A DNA stretch of 64,000 nucleotides from Blattamonas nauphoetae (Eukaryota; Preaxostyla; Oxymonadida). The translations under genes and the position numbers were made by a program. The stretch spans positions 434,001-498,000 of the forward strand of contig JARBJD010000016.1 of assembly GCA_033064195.1 (NCBI GenBank), given 5' to 3'. Below the pieces are notes generated by a model. That model did no database searches. It saw nothing but the letters and a program-made list of their open reading frames with translations, and was not told the DNA's origin. Position 1 is the first letter of the stretch, and every line of letters starts with the position of its first letter. Shown here piece after piece: positions 25,450 through 35,868 of the stretch.

Positions 25450-25769
25450 ACAAGAAAACCCTCGTTATAAATGATAAAGGTTCGATCAAAAACTACTTTT
25501 TTTGACAATTCATTACACTTCTTACATGTCATTTCTTCGGCAGGTTTCCTTTCTTTATATTTGAATCTCCTTGATAGAATCGCGAAAACCGCTCAAACAC
25601 TTCCAACTTCACAGAAGAGAGTTCTGTGGGACTTTCATCCCTGAATCCCCAAAACATTCATCTAAATCCACATATACAACCATTTTCATTTGAAGATCCG
25701 GACTATTCTTCTTTCATACACTTTGAACCAGCCCCAAATCCGAACTCGCCACCATTCATCAGGGTGAGC
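25450..25769. other. Upstream region of the RING-H2 gene
   Basis: AT-rich stretch with a TATAAATG motif near 25465 and a pyrimidine tract ending in TTCGGCAG near 25550 that could be a 3' splice site. The RING frame is open back to about 25575 (after a TAG), so an additional 5' exon for that gene may lie here. Confidence 0.35.
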
Positions 25770-26681
25770 ATGGATTTCCCCCCAAGGGACAATCACGTCC
25801 CATTTTCGGACATATCTCCATCAGTTGACGCTCCATCATTCCGGTTGGCATCCTCATCTTCTGATCTCAGGTCGAGAATCAATCCTCAAGCCCCACCATT
25901 CATTCCGAACGCATCCTTTCGCCAAGCACACCGAATTGGTCCACCAGTCGAATCATTTAGACCATTATACACGGAAAGTGAAGCCAGAAACACTCCCGAC
26001 ATCGATGAGGATTCAGGCTGGAGTTCAACTCTCTCTCAAATTGTCTCGTTGTTGGAGAGGATCATTGCACAGAGAATTCATGAAGGGACATCATCTGATC
26101 AGATTGGGGATACTTTTGAAGGAGTGGTGTCTTCGCTCTTTCGGAGGGAAGCAGCGACCGCTGAGAATTCGACATCGGATGTGACGTGTGTGATCTGCCA
26201 AGGGGACTACGAAGAAGAAGAGCGACTGATGCGATTGGACTGTGGACACCTGTTCCACTGGGACTGTTGTGTGGAGTGGATCAAGAAATACCCCACATGC
26301 CCACTCTGCCGACTTAGTCTTCGACAGAAGAACCGCCATGAAGCCCAATCTGATAGTGACGATGCTTTTCTGTTTGATGATCACGAATCTGATGGCGATG
26401 ATGAAGATGGCGGTCGTCTTCTGTTTCGTGACGATCCTGACAACGAGGAAGAAGATTCTGATTATGACTGGCATATGTCATTTTCTTTCGATCGTCAGTT
26501 CCGCTATGATACTGATGACGATGATGAAGATGGCGGTCGTCTTCCTTTCCGTGACGATCCTGACATCGAGGATGAAGACGCTGACTATGACTTGTATTCG
26601 TCATCTTCTGGCGATCGTTTGTTCCTCGATGATCCTGATGGCGATGATGATCCTCTTGATGTCATCGCTGAAGAAAACTAG
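25770..26681 (+). CDS. RING-H2 finger E3 ubiquitin ligase with acidic repeat tail
   Basis: 303 aa from the first in-frame ATG at 25770; coding may extend upstream, since the frame stays open. The RING-H2 finger is complete: CVIC, then CGHLFHWDCCVEWI and CPLC, giving the C3H2C3 zinc ligand pattern used to recruit E2 enzymes. Upstream is Pro/Ser-rich disorder. Downstream is an Asp/Glu-rich tail containing a roughly 40-residue imperfect tandem duplication in which DDEDGGRLxFRDDPDxE occurs twice, followed by a shorter degenerate third copy. No transmembrane segment, so probably a soluble E3. Substrate unknown. Confidence 0.85.
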   Translation: MDFPPRDNHVPFSDISPSVDAPSFRLASSSSDLRSRINPQAPPFIPNASFRQAHRIGPPVESFRPLYTESEARNTPDIDEDSGWSSTLSQIVSLLERIIAQRIHEGTSSDQIGDTFEGVVSSLFRREAATAENSTSDVTCVICQGDYEEEERLMRLDCGHLFHWDCCVEWIKKYPTCPLCRLSLRQKNRHEAQSDSDDAFLFDDHESDGDDEDGGRLLFRDDPDNEEEDSDYDWHMSFSFDRQFRYDTDDDDEDGGRLPFRDDPDIEDEDADYDLYSSSSGDRLFLDDPDGDDDPLDVIAEEN

Positions 26682-27310
26682 TTCCTGTTTATCATGGCTT
26701 TGTTGATGATGCTTCTGATGATGTTGATGTTATGGCTCGATTGTGGGACCAGGACTCACCACGTTGAACGAGTCGATAGCTTGTGAATAACCAGCCATCA
26801 TCACATTCAGTGGATTGCTTCTGTCTTCTTCATCGTCTTGTGGGGCGTCGGAGAGAGGCTCGCTTTGGTTCTTCTTCTCCTCAATTCCTCCAAGTTAAGA
26901 TTCGCTCCTCGTTAGTCCTCTTCCATTTCACTGTGAGTTTTCATTTGTCGGATCTTTTCAGCAATGGTCGAATGAGGAGACGAGATGATGGATGCAACGA
27001 TTCTGGGGTGGTGCAAGGAGGATGATCATCTCTGGTGCTGTTCCCAACACCCTGATGTTCCTGAAATCGACGAAAAAGCGAGGAAAGTCATGAGAGAAGA
27101 AGAGAAGTGTGGATTTGATACGAAGTGATTGAATTTGTCTTGGGGACTGCAACTTCTGTTGACATGATGGGCCGATCTTAAACTCGAATTCATGTATGCC
27201 TTGTGATAGCTCTTTTCTTATCAGTTACCTGTCATAAAATTCGCGAATTTTTGCTCAAAATATCTATATAATGCTGATCCGTCCTTTCTTTCTCCAACAT
27301 CTCAGTGATC
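26682..27310. other. Intergenic region with a 47-aa open frame (26985-27128)
   Basis: After the RING gene the plus strand holds short Asp-rich coding-like debris resembling its acidic tail (26690-26765), a GTGAGT...TTTTCAG stretch that looks like an intron, and a 47-aa frame at 26985-27128 rich in Glu/Lys/Cys with two MM starts. Any of these could be the remains of a duplicated 3' end or a short spliced gene; I cannot choose. The last 50 bases belong to the eL29 promoter. Confidence 0.3.
27261..27273 (+). promoter_or_regulatory. Possible TATA-like element of the eL29 gene
   Basis: TATCTATATAATG lies about 40-50 bases before the eL29 start codon and is followed by a pyrimidine tract (CCTTTCTTTCTCC) reminiscent of the leaders of ribosomal-protein mRNAs. 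Position and composition only. Confidence 0.3.
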
Positions 27311-27602
27311 ATGGCCAAGTCAAAGAACCACACTAACCACAACCAAAACAGCAAAGCCCATCGCAATGGAATCAAGAGGGTCAACAAGCACGTCAAGGGC
27401 TCCATCCGTTACGTATTTATTTTGTTATTTTCATCTGTTTTCGTGGTCACAATCAATCACCATTCTGCACATCTCTACATGGCTCTTTCCTTAGATGGAC
27501 CCAAAATATCTCCACAACCTTAAGATGGCCCGCAAGCACAACGTTCGTCATGTTGTCAAGAAGGGTTCAAAGTGGGAAGCTAAACCAGTTGAGAAAAAGT
27601 AA
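27311..27602 (+). CDS. RPL29: Large-subunit ribosomal protein eL29
   Basis: Exons 27311-27412 and 27495-27602 around an 82-nt phase-0 intron; 69 aa, typical for the family. The N-terminus MAKSKNHTNHNQN plus KAHRNGIKR is the diagnostic eL29 signature, and exon 2 (MDPKYLHNLKMARKHN) matches the family's DPKFLRNxRxAKKHN block. A small basic protein of the 60S subunit surface near the peptide exit region. Spacing to the next gene is only 171 bases. Confidence 0.95.
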
Positions 27603-27773
27603 ATCACGAAATTTCTCACGCAACTCATGTTATTTGACGTGGCTCTCACATTTTTTGTAATTCAAGGGATATATTCTGATTTTATCCTCATACAAGCCGA
27701 GTCTCTTTTGTCTGTATGAGAGTTGGGTTGATCGAAGCAACTTCTCGCTCATCCAACATAATCAGTAACATTT

Positions 27774-29471
27774 ATGGGGAATAACGAATCTGTTCCTCCA
27801 CCGATCACTGCTGATAATGTACCAAAACATCACACCATCCTGGGCCTTGGAAATGTCTCTCATTTTCCCTCATCACATTTTACGTCTTCCTTTCAATAGC
27901 TGGGTAACACATGCTATGTGAGCAGTGTACTTCAGACATTATATCACATTGTGCCTTTCAGAAACGGCATTATTATGTATTACGTGAAACATAGAAATAA
28001 TCCGGCCTTCAAGGATAACCTTGCTTATGCTCTGGGCGAATTATTCTACGAAATGAATACCCACTCCTCACCAATTGGTTCAATCTATCCTGTCCGTTTC
28101 ATCGGAATTCTCCGAAAGTCCAGTCAAGTCTTCCAATCTACAGAACCAATCGATGGATTTGAGTTTCTTCAGTTCCTTTTTGAACAAGTCAACGAGATTC
28201 TGGAAATGGAAGAAGAACATCGATTCGCTGAGGTTAAAAGGACACATCAAATACTCCCACGTGTCACTTATCAACCGACCAGATTGAGCAAGAGCAGTAC
28301 GAGCGAGGATAGAGACGAGGAAGAAGAGTGTATGCGCCCAACACTCATTGACAGATTGTACAATGGTGTTTACTCGGTCCGGTTAAAGTATGCCCGATGA
28401 GAATCCAAGTGTCCATTTTTTCTCCCATCTTCACTTGTTTTCTCATCATCATCTTTGTTTCCATTTCCAATCTTTCCTTCCCTCGTCAGGTGTGTCACCT
28501 GTGAAACGTCAATACGCCAATTCTGGCCATTCCTCCACATTTCAATCCCAATCCGCCAGAACTGCTCCGTCTACAACCAAATTCAACGTCTCCGTTTTGA
28601 CGAGATTATTCATTCGTCAGACCGCGATTTCTTCTGCCACGTCTGCGGAAATCACCAGAATTGCATCCGAACCACCCGAATCATGGCGTTCCCGAACATC
28701 GTTGTTGTTCATCTCAAACGCTTCAGATACGATCAGGAAAAAGGCAGAATCGAAAAGGATTCTAGTTACGTGGAAATTCCCAAACAAATCCGATTTGGGT
28801 GCGTTGGAATGTCGGATGGAGACATAGAGCAAGAACAGGACGGCGAATATGACGATCTTCACGAATGGAACCACCCGGATTACATGGGCATTAAAGAAAA
28901 CGAAATTGAAATGGAAGAAGCTCGCTGGCCGGAGATAGATGCACTCATCAAGGGCCAGGTCCTCAAGGAAAAGGACAAGATTGATGAGTTTGATATCGAT
29001 GCTCGGATGGAGGCGCTGATGAAAGAGGAAGGTATCTGGGCTGATCAACAGGGCTGGGATTACCGTAGCAGGTCGGCTTACCGTCGGGATCCGCTGTACA
29101 ATCTGGTGGGATTCGTTGTCCACATTGGATCGAGTCTTTATACTGGACATTATGTCAGTGTCATTAAGACTCATGGTAGATGGTATTTGTTCAACGACAA
29201 AACTGTTTATGTGTGTTCTTCCAATCTTGTCGCATTTCCGTCGCCTCTCTTCATTTATCTCTTTTAGGGTATTTCTGACTTCGATCTCCCATTATTCTAC
29301 GGAAAACCCAATCCTCTTCCGGCTCCACCTCCTCCCCCGCCCTGCGATCCCCGTATTAAGGATCACTCAGAAGATGCACTCCATCGTGCCCAACAGGAAG
29401 CTATGAAAAAGATGGGAGCAAACCATTATTGCCGTGGGACTGCATATATCCTGTTTTATCGAAGAATATAA
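27774..29471 (+). CDS. Ubiquitin carboxyl-terminal hydrolase, USP12/USP46 type
   Basis: Four exons, 27774-27854, 27900-28387, 28490-29210 and 29268-29471; 497 aa. Cys box at the exon 1/2 junction (LGNTCYVSSVLQTLY, nucleophile Cys32). Two zinc-binding CxxC pairs appear: CVTC early in exon 3 and FCHVC in the finger. LHLKRF-like box VVVHLKRFRYD, and His box YTGHYVSVIKTHGRW (His410) followed by LFND. The last exon ends GTAYILFYRRI, the usual USP close. Overall order and short length match USP12/46, which need WD40 cofactors (UAF1/WDR20 in animals). The QDAHEF motif of the family is here IDGFEF, keeping Asp and Phe but changing the rest. A Pro-rich insert precedes the last strand. Confidence 0.9.
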
Positions 29472-29542
29472 CCTGTTTATTGTCACTCTCTTTATTTGAC
29501 ACATCACGTGTGTTTCCCATAAATTTTTTATTCTAGGTCCAA

Positions 29543-30061
29543 ATGAGCCAGACAAGGACAGTTACACATACTAAACCAAAACAGAAGCGAAAGAATAAAG
29601 CTAAAGCTTCTTCCACTGAGGATGAGTCTGTTTTTCTCAATCATAATTCAAATCTTTACGACACTTGCTTCAAGAGACGATGCAATCCTCCACTCATTCA
29701 ATCAATGCCACTACCCTCACTGCGCATCCTCTTCATCAGTGATGCTGGTCCAGTGCCAATATTGCTTTACAAATTACTGCTTTCAGCATCAGTTTGAGTT
29801 TCCAGTTCTCATTCATCTTTCCCCTGTCTAATCCTTCAGGTTGCCAGAAATTCATGGATGTGGGCAAAAAGTTAGAGATGTTGCAAGAGAACATCGGTTT
29901 GATGATCCAAAACCAAAGTCAATGGACGCAGATAAGCGAGCTCTTCTTCACAGCAAGCTTCAAGCGAGGGTATACCTCTTCTTCTCCCACAATTCTATTT
30001 TTTTCTCGTTCAGATCAGAGACCAACAACAATACCGAAGTAAAGCGAAGAAGAACTTGTGA
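29543..30061 (+). CDS. AN1-type zinc-finger protein
   Basis: Four exons, 29543-29625, 29675-29791, 29840-29969 and 30014-30061, with introns of 44-49 nt; 125 aa. A basic N-terminus (KPKQKRKNKAKA) leads into an AN1 finger: CHYPHC, then CQYCFTNYC, then HQLPEIHGCG, which gives the C-C-C-C-C-H-H-C spacing of AN1 domains; the LPEIHGCG close resembles that of IGHMBP2/SMUBP2 AN1 fingers. A Lys/Arg-rich helix follows. AN1 proteins bind ubiquitin, p97 or nucleic acids; which applies here is unknown. An alternative 3' end is possible because a good donor (TT|GTGAAG) sits on the stop codon. Confidence 0.75.
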
Positions 30062-30684
30062 AGAACTTATTGACTGTTCTCCTGTTTTGTTTAGACCATT
30101 TCACAATCCGGAATTCAATTGTTCTTCTTTCACTCAGATTCCTCTCCTTCTATTCGATCCACTCACCCGAATCGTCTCGCGTTATCCTCGCAACTCTCAT
30201 CTGACCAGATTCCTGCCATTCCACAAAAGAGTCATCGTTCGAAACGATCTGGATCAGCATCTACAGCCGATGAGGATTGTCTACTCTGACCCTCCCGTCC
30301 TTCACCCTGTCCTTCGTCTCTCTTCTCACCGCTCAGGAAACAGGTCTTGAGTCAATGCACAACCCGGCCCTCTCTCCTTTTCTTCCACCTGACTCTCTCA
30401 TGGACTCTTCACATCGATTATTCGTCTCACTCGGCTTCCATTTGCAGTCGAAACACGCGCTGGTCAGCATCTCCATCATGTCAGCGCCGAATCTCATCTT
30501 CGTCCAACAGACTTCATCGACGTTTCGTTGATGCTTTCTTCGCCACCAGTAGATGAATAGGACAGTGAGGACGAGAAGATATTTCGTGGTCAAGTATATG
30601 CATTCATATCAACTGAATCATGTCTATCAAGGAGTTCAAAAGATCTTGATTTCGAAGAATCCCCATATTTTTCTTTTTTCGAGT
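30062..30684. other. Unresolved region, possibly extra exons
   Basis: Open frames exist on both strands with splice-like boundaries: plus-strand acceptors at TTTTGTTTAG (near 30100) and CACCGCTCAG (near 30340), and a minus-strand frame 30593-30333. A plus-strand chain could extend the AN1 protein (one path ends near 30531), but the reading is not unique and no domain supports it. The end of the region is the AT-rich leader of the next gene. Confidence 0.25.
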
Positions 30685-33153
30685 ATGTTGCCACAATCTG
30701 CAGTTCCTGGACAATCTCCTGACTTAGGTGAACCTTCTGTCATTCATTTCTCGAGATTAGTTCAAGATGCTAATGAAAACGAGATCCTGTCGTTTTGTGA
30801 GCATCATGGAAAAGTTATCCGTCACATCTTCATTGCAGCTACTGTCAACAGAGATCGTGTGGCCATGGTGATTGAGATTCATCTACGTACAGATTTTTCA
30901 ATATTTTCGGAATTAGGAAAGAAACAAACCTTCTGTACCTCCAAAACACAAATTACTCGTTCAACACATCAGTTTTCTGAAAGGGATGTCCTCCTACGGA
31001 ATATTCCCCTAGGAACGAACAGTGAAGTTGTTTCTTCACTATTTGTACCTTTGTCAATTTCGGAACTTCATCTGTATCCATTCCCACGCAAAGATCCGAT
31101 CTGCCTCAACGCACGAATGGTTATGGGAAGTAAAGAAGACAAACAGCGAGCATTGGGGTTAGATGGATTGTTGTCCATTGGTGAAGTTCCAATCCCTGTC
31201 AAGGAGTCGCTCACATTCGACCCACATCAGTTCCGACGAAATAGACTTGCCCGATACTCTCGAAATCGGACTCAGATCAAAGCCAATCCAATTTATGTTC
31301 CATTCATCCCTCCAGTGATCGACACACCATTTGAGGAAGAAATAACCAGACTTGTAAGCAGTCCCTCATTCTCCCTCACTGAGAAGAACAGAGCCAACAT
31401 GGAGGCTGTCCGGCTGGCTCTCGAAGACAGAATCAGACCGCATGTCCCAAAAATGGAGCGAGTCGCCTTGTTTGGTTCGGGTCTTTCAACAGTCATCACC
31501 GCTGGGTCAGATCTCGATTTCTCCATCCTCCTCACCTCCAAACAGGCTGACACGGGGAAGATCTTAGCGTCGTTGTCTGAAATCTTGAACACTGAGCCCT
31601 TTTCTCTCTTGGAACAGCGTCTTTCTCCGAAGATGACTGTGCAGATCTTGAAATGCACGACCACGCTTCCTGTTTGGGAAGAGGAAGACGGAACAACGAA
31701 AACCCAAAAAGTGGAATTCGACGTGTGTGTGGAGAACAGACTGGGAATCCTGAACAGTCGCTTGATCCAAACATACTGCGCGTGTGACGAGCGCGTCCGT
31801 CCCTTCCTTCTCGTGTTGAAGAAGTATACCAAACTGCGAAATCTGAGTGATGCGTCGCAAGGCACGCTGAGCAGCTATGGGTGGAACCTGCTCGGCCTCT
31901 CGTTCCTCCAAACCATCCGCCCTCCAGTCATCCCGAATCTGCAGTCTGATTCTTACATCTCGCTGTCGACTCCGGATTTGGTTGTGAATGTGGGCGGGCG
32001 GACGGAAGGCGTGATGTTCAGCACGGATCTGTCTCCGTGGTTGTCGCGCGCTCCGAATGTCCTCCCCAATCCAAACGATCCGTCGTTCTCCACCTCTCCC
32101 CGCGTTCAGAACACGCAGACTGTTGCTCAGTTGTTTGCTTCTTTCATCTGCTTCGCCGCATCGGTGGACACGGTGTCTGTTGGCTTCTCCATCCGCCATG
32201 GTGGCTGCATCTCCAACCACGTTCTCGGACGGCATGTGAAGAGAAAGGGGAGAGAGGGGTGGTTCCGCATTCTGGATCCTTTTGAGAACGGAAGAAACGT
32301 GGGGGCAGTGGCGAGAGAGCAGAAGAGGATTGACACAGATCTGATCGGGACTGCAAATCTCATCGCAGCGAACAGTGGGTTTGTGGCGATGGTCACAAAA
32401 CGGTTTCCACCCGCCCTTCGCGTGAGGACCACAGAAAAAGAAGACGCCAAGACCAACTTTGAGAGCGGAACTCTCTTTGAGTTTGGGAACCTCTCGAAGA
32501 CAGAAACAGAAGATTCAATCCGTGCCGTCCTCACTCCACTTCCAGTTGAGTCAGTTGTCTTCTCCCAACCAAGCACGACAACACAGAACAAATCAGCATT
32601 CGCTGTCTGTCCAACCGTCTTGTTCTCTCGTGGCGAAGAGACAATCCGCAGAATCAACGGAAGGCCGGTGCGAATCACAAACAGACGTCTCCCAGCAAAG
32701 ATAGAACTTCAGCTGAATAAAAAGCGCATCTCTGTCTGCATCGGAAGAAGGGAGAAGGAGGCCCCTGATGAGTTGGCCGCAAGCGAGACTGAGGTGAATC
32801 GTGTTCAAGCTGTAGTGGACCAACTCCTGGCCGACGACTCCCTCCGCTGCCGGGATGTGATTGTTGCGGATGGGATGACATCGGTTCTTGTGAATGTGAA
32901 AAATATGAATCATTTTGATCGGATCGTCGAATCGATCATGAACCTATCATCGGAACATACACAAGTCGATGTCCACCACACTTTCAATCTGATCGGAGCA
33001 GACAAACTGAGACGCGTCGAAGGAACGACAGGAAATGAGATGCGGAATGGTTCGGATGAGATGGGGTCGAGTGAGGAAGAGAGTGAGGAGGGGGAGGGGG
33101 AGTCGGAGGAGACGGAGAGCTCTCTCTCCCAACAGGACACCCACAAGGAATGA
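30685..33153 (+). CDS. Cid1-like non-canonical poly(A)/poly(U) RNA nucleotidyltransferase with RRM-like regions
   Basis: 822 aa from ATG 30685; an earlier in-frame ATG (30553) would add an AT-rich, low-quality leader. The polymerase-beta-type catalytic domain has the helical-turn motif LFGSGLSTV (Gly264-Ser265), the metal aspartates SDLDFSI (Asp276, Asp278) and third Asp346 in VEFDVCV. PAP-associated helices follow (RPFLLVLKKYTKLR, then SYGWNLLGLSFLQ). N-terminal to this are two RRM-like stretches (VIHFSRLVQDANENEI; DVLLRNIPLGTNSEVV), and a further possible one near residue 650-710; the C-terminus is Glu/Ser rich. It likely adds A or U tails to RNA. A 30-nt AT-rich segment starting GTACAG near 30890 may be an in-frame intron. 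Confidence 0.85.
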   Translation: MLPQSAVPGQSPDLGEPSVIHFSRLVQDANENEILSFCEHHGKVIRHIFIAATVNRDRVAMVIEIHLRTDFSIFSELGKKQTFCTSKTQITRSTHQFSERDVLLRNIPLGTNSEVVSSLFVPLSISELHLYPFPRKDPICLNARMVMGSKEDKQRALGLDGLLSIGEVPIPVKESLTFDPHQFRRNRLARYSRNRTQIKANPIYVPFIPPVIDTPFEEEITRLVSSPSFSLTEKNRANMEAVRLALEDRIRPHVPKMERVALFGSGLSTVITAGSDLDFSILLTSKQADTGKILASLSEILNTEPFSLLEQRLSPKMTVQILKCTTTLPVWEEEDGTTKTQKVEFDVCVENRLGILNSRLIQTYCACDERVRPFLLVLKKYTKLRNLSDASQGTLSSYGWNLLGLSFLQTIRPPVIPNLQSDSYISLSTPDLVVNVGGRTEGVMFSTDLSPWLSRAPNVLPNPNDPSFSTSPRVQNTQTVAQLFASFICFAASVDTVSVGFSIRHGGCISNHVLGRHVKRKGREGWFRILDPFENGRNVGAVAREQKRIDTDLIGTANLIAANSGFVAMVTKRFPPALRVRTTEKEDAKTNFESGTLFEFGNLSKTETEDSIRAVLTPLPVESVVFSQPSTTTQNKSAFAVCPTVLFSRGEETIRRINGRPVRITNRRLPAKIELQLNKKRISVCIGRREKEAPDELAASETEVNRVQAVVDQLLADDSLRCRDVIVADGMTSVLVNVKNMNHFDRIVESIMNLSSEHTQVDVHHTFNLIGADKLRRVEGTTGNEMRNGSDEMGSSEEESEEGEGESEETESSLSQQDTHKE

Positions 33154-33327
33154 GTTTGTGTTCATCATTCTTTGTCTCTGATCCAAGTTGGAGAGGTGCA
33201 GATCAGTTGAATCAGAGGCAGAGACCTTTGATTAACATTGAAAGGATGCTCCCACCATTCTTCGACCCATTTATAAGTCTTCTCCCCATCTTCACGTTGA
33301 TTCTCACATTTTTATTGGCAAATATCA

Positions 33328-35154
33328 TCATGAATTAAGAAATACATTCTTTGAATCGTCAATAACCGCCTTCATTGCTGTTGAAGAATTAACCAAAAGT
33401 GACTCAATCTTGTTAGTGGGCAAAAAGCAGCGAAGTCCTGTTCTCAAATCACATCGCGAAACGGTAGTCATCCCTCCTGCTTTGGATGATGCTTTTCGGA
33501 TGTCGTGAATGGCTTTTTGCTTCTCCTCTTCGTCGCTGATCTTCTTCCGATGGACGGTCCTCACGTTGCTCTCGTTCTCTCTCCAAACGCCGTTTCTCCA
33601 GTTTCTGTCTCAACAAAGCAGCCGTGTCGTCCTCTTCCCCTTCCTCTCGTCCGACTTCTTCCTTCCTCCTGCCTCCTTGCTGTTCGTCTCTCTTCTCTCC
33701 TCCCATTCTCGCTTTCAGCAAGGTCTCCATCTTCTTCTCCAATTGTTCTTCGCGCTCTTCCTTGTCTCTTCTTTCATCTCTTTCATCTCTCCGTCCATGT
33801 CGTCTCTTGTCCATTCTCTCAGATTCTGAGCTCGAATGTCTTCGATCCTTCCTTCTGTCCCTTCTGCCGTCCCTCTCACCGTGTCGATCGTGGTCCCCTC
33901 CTCGTCGTGGCGATCTGCTTCGCCGACTCCGCTTTGAGTCTCTCTCTCCCCGTCCTCTGCTTTCTTCGTCCCTCCTTCTTCCTCTTTTCGAGTCTGATTC
34001 TGATCTCCGACTGGATTCATCTGAGCTTGGCGAGCGAGAATAACTTCGACGATGACCACGGCCTCGACGCTCCCTGTCATGCCCGTCATCCCTCCCTCTT
34101 CCTCCTCGCCTTTGCTCTTCCCTCTCTTTTTCTCGTTCTTCCCGCTCCTTGTCCTGTCGTCGTTTTCGATCTTCTGTTTCCATAATTCGGTTTGGTTTTC
34201 TGAACATCAATTTTCAATAAAAACTAGCAAAACACACCGCGGAGGGGGTAAGTAGCCATGTTCGACAAGCTGAAAGTTCAAGAGGGAGGAATGGGAGATA
34301 TGCACGAAAAATGATCCGAATTCACGGCTGAAAAAAGCAAACTTTCTCCTCAAGATTCTTCCTCTCACTCATCGGAAGGCGAGGAAGGAATATCGTGAAA
34401 TATCGATTGTCTGTCAGTAGTCCAACAATCCACTTTCCAAAAGGTCTCAAACACATCAAAATGAAGAAGAACAAACTCTTTCTTGGTGTGTTTTTGATCT
34501 GCCGAGATCTCCATTGTGTCCCCCAAATAATCAGACAAATAGTCCCACAGCTTCCCTGGAGGCAATGTTAATCGAAGATACAAAACACCCAACGCTCTGA
34601 TGTACACGTTTGAGTTGCGGAGCATCCCATTCAATTGTTTATGTGTCAGATGCATCGTGAATAGCTTGTACAATAATGTAAAGGCACTGGACGGTGTTGT
34701 GAGCAGATTGGGAATGTATGGTTCGAGATAGTCCACTTCCTTCTTGATCTCCTCCAACACTTCATGATACGTCCGGAGTTCACTGATGATAATGAAAAAG
34801 GACTTGAGCAAACAATAACGACTTGAAATAGACAGATTTCAAGATTGCTTCTGCGAGTACCCTGTCCAAGTTGTAGAAAACATCGGCTTCAACTGGGACT
34901 TCATCCCGTCGCGGAATCCGTTTCCCATTGTCATCATACACATCTTCCACGGCAGAAGTATCTTCTGTCTGTTTCGGAACCATAATCTCATGCTGTTCTG
35001 GAAAAGGAGATAGTGATGAAATAGAGGGTGGAGGAAACTGCTGCGTCTGCAGCCCGCCAGGAATTGTCATGTACATCCCCGGGAATGAAGGCTGCTGCCC
35101 AACAAACATGCCATGTCCACCAGGTGCGAGACCCGGATACCCAGGAAATGACAT
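33328..35154 (-). CDS. PRPF38B: Pre-mRNA splicing factor PRPF38B (PRP38 domain plus RS-rich tail)
   Basis: Exons 35154-34820, 34782-34369, 34199-33565 and 33527-33328 give 527 aa. Exon 1 is a Pro/Gly-rich leader; the PRP38 fold spans its end and exon 2 (YFKSELRTYHEVLEEI, then SSAFTLLYKLFTMHLTHKQL and YIRALGVLYLRLTLPPGKLW, near-identical in pattern to PRPF38B). Exon 3 is an Arg/Glu/Asp/Ser repeat tail. The join between the PRP38 part and the RS part uses a strong donor (GA|GTGAGA) that otherwise reads as a stop; the acceptor TTCAG keeps frame and reproduces the known family architecture. The 37-nt last intron (GTGAGG...GAAG) is needed to reach a clean C-terminus. Acts in the spliceosome. Convergent with the nucleotidyltransferase, 174 bp apart. 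Confidence 0.82.
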
Positions 35155-35423
35155 TGTCCGAAGATCATGCCCAATGTAAAATATGGAAAAACCAGTCGAA
35201 GTGAAGTTGAATTAATGACGAAAAAATCCATGAACACAAGACTCAATAATATCAATAACTCATTTACTGTTATTTGGATGCATCCAGCATTGAGCAAGCA
35301 CTGTTTATCAGCAACTTCACCATGATGCGTGACAATGTTGAAGGCGTGTTCGTGATTTTCTGGAATAACTTCACTGGTAACGAAATGTGTCAAAAGGAAG
35401 AAGATCAATGAACAAAAAGACAT
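35067..35423 (-). other. Doubtful open frame with signal-peptide-like start
   Basis: 119 aa beginning with a hydrophobic segment (MSFCSLIFFLLTHFV), starting 13 bases after the stop of the 79-aa gene on the same strand and overlapping the first codons of PRPF38B in another frame. A GTAAATGAG site inside could be a donor. May be the 5' exon of something lost in the PRPF38B leader, or noise. Confidence 0.2.
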
Positions 35424-35435
35424 CTTTCATTGGTC

Positions 35436-35798
35436 TCATTTGATGGAATCATCGAAATCATTCGATATTGTGGCGCATTTGTCCTGATGTTCTGTTATGA
35501 TTTGCTTGATGAGATCATGAGAAGATTGCTTCACGAAGAGCTTTTCTGAGTCAAGTTGAGATATGATGAATTTCTGGGAGGTCTTTTGGATCATCTCCTG
35601 AGGCCATTAATACTGTATGAAGACAGAAGAAAGCAACTAACCTTCTCATAGAACTTCAGGTATTCGATTATACTTTCATCACTGTTCAGAACAACATGGC
35701 ATAAAATGATTAACGAGCAGAGATTAAAATTTGATGAGTGAACATGTTGAGAGTAGAAACCTCTGGAGAATATATCCAGTTTCAGAATATACACTCAT
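35436..35798 (-). CDS. 79-aa uncharacterised protein, three exons
   Basis: Exons 35798-35761, 35681-35642 and 35597-35436 with introns of 79 and 44 nt, all GT-AG and phase-consistent. The product begins MSVYSETGYILQS and is a mostly helical, charged small protein (IIEYLKFYEKEM, then a Lys/Gln-rich segment, ending DDSIK). Too small for automatic ORF calling because its longest exon is 54 codons. No family recognised. Divergent from TRMT2A with 70 bases between starts, so the two probably share a promoter. Confidence 0.6.
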
Positions 35799-35868
35799 TT
35801 CACGTGTTGAGAGCTGATTTCAGAATCGTGAAACGAATCAAGGGAGATCGACACATCATTATTTTTCA

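Noticed and set aside
31564-32678. Long antisense frames (183-223 aa) within the nucleotidyltransferase gene
   Set aside because: The plus frame holds the complete catalytic motif set; antisense openness follows from codon bias.
33505-34185. 226-aa plus-strand frame rich in Ser/Leu/Pro
   Set aside because: Antisense shadow of the Arg/Glu/Asp repeat tail of PRPF38B.
33449-34210. Stand-alone 253-aa RS-rich gene
   Set aside because: Splicing joins it in phase to the PRP38 domain upstream and to a different C-terminal frame downstream.
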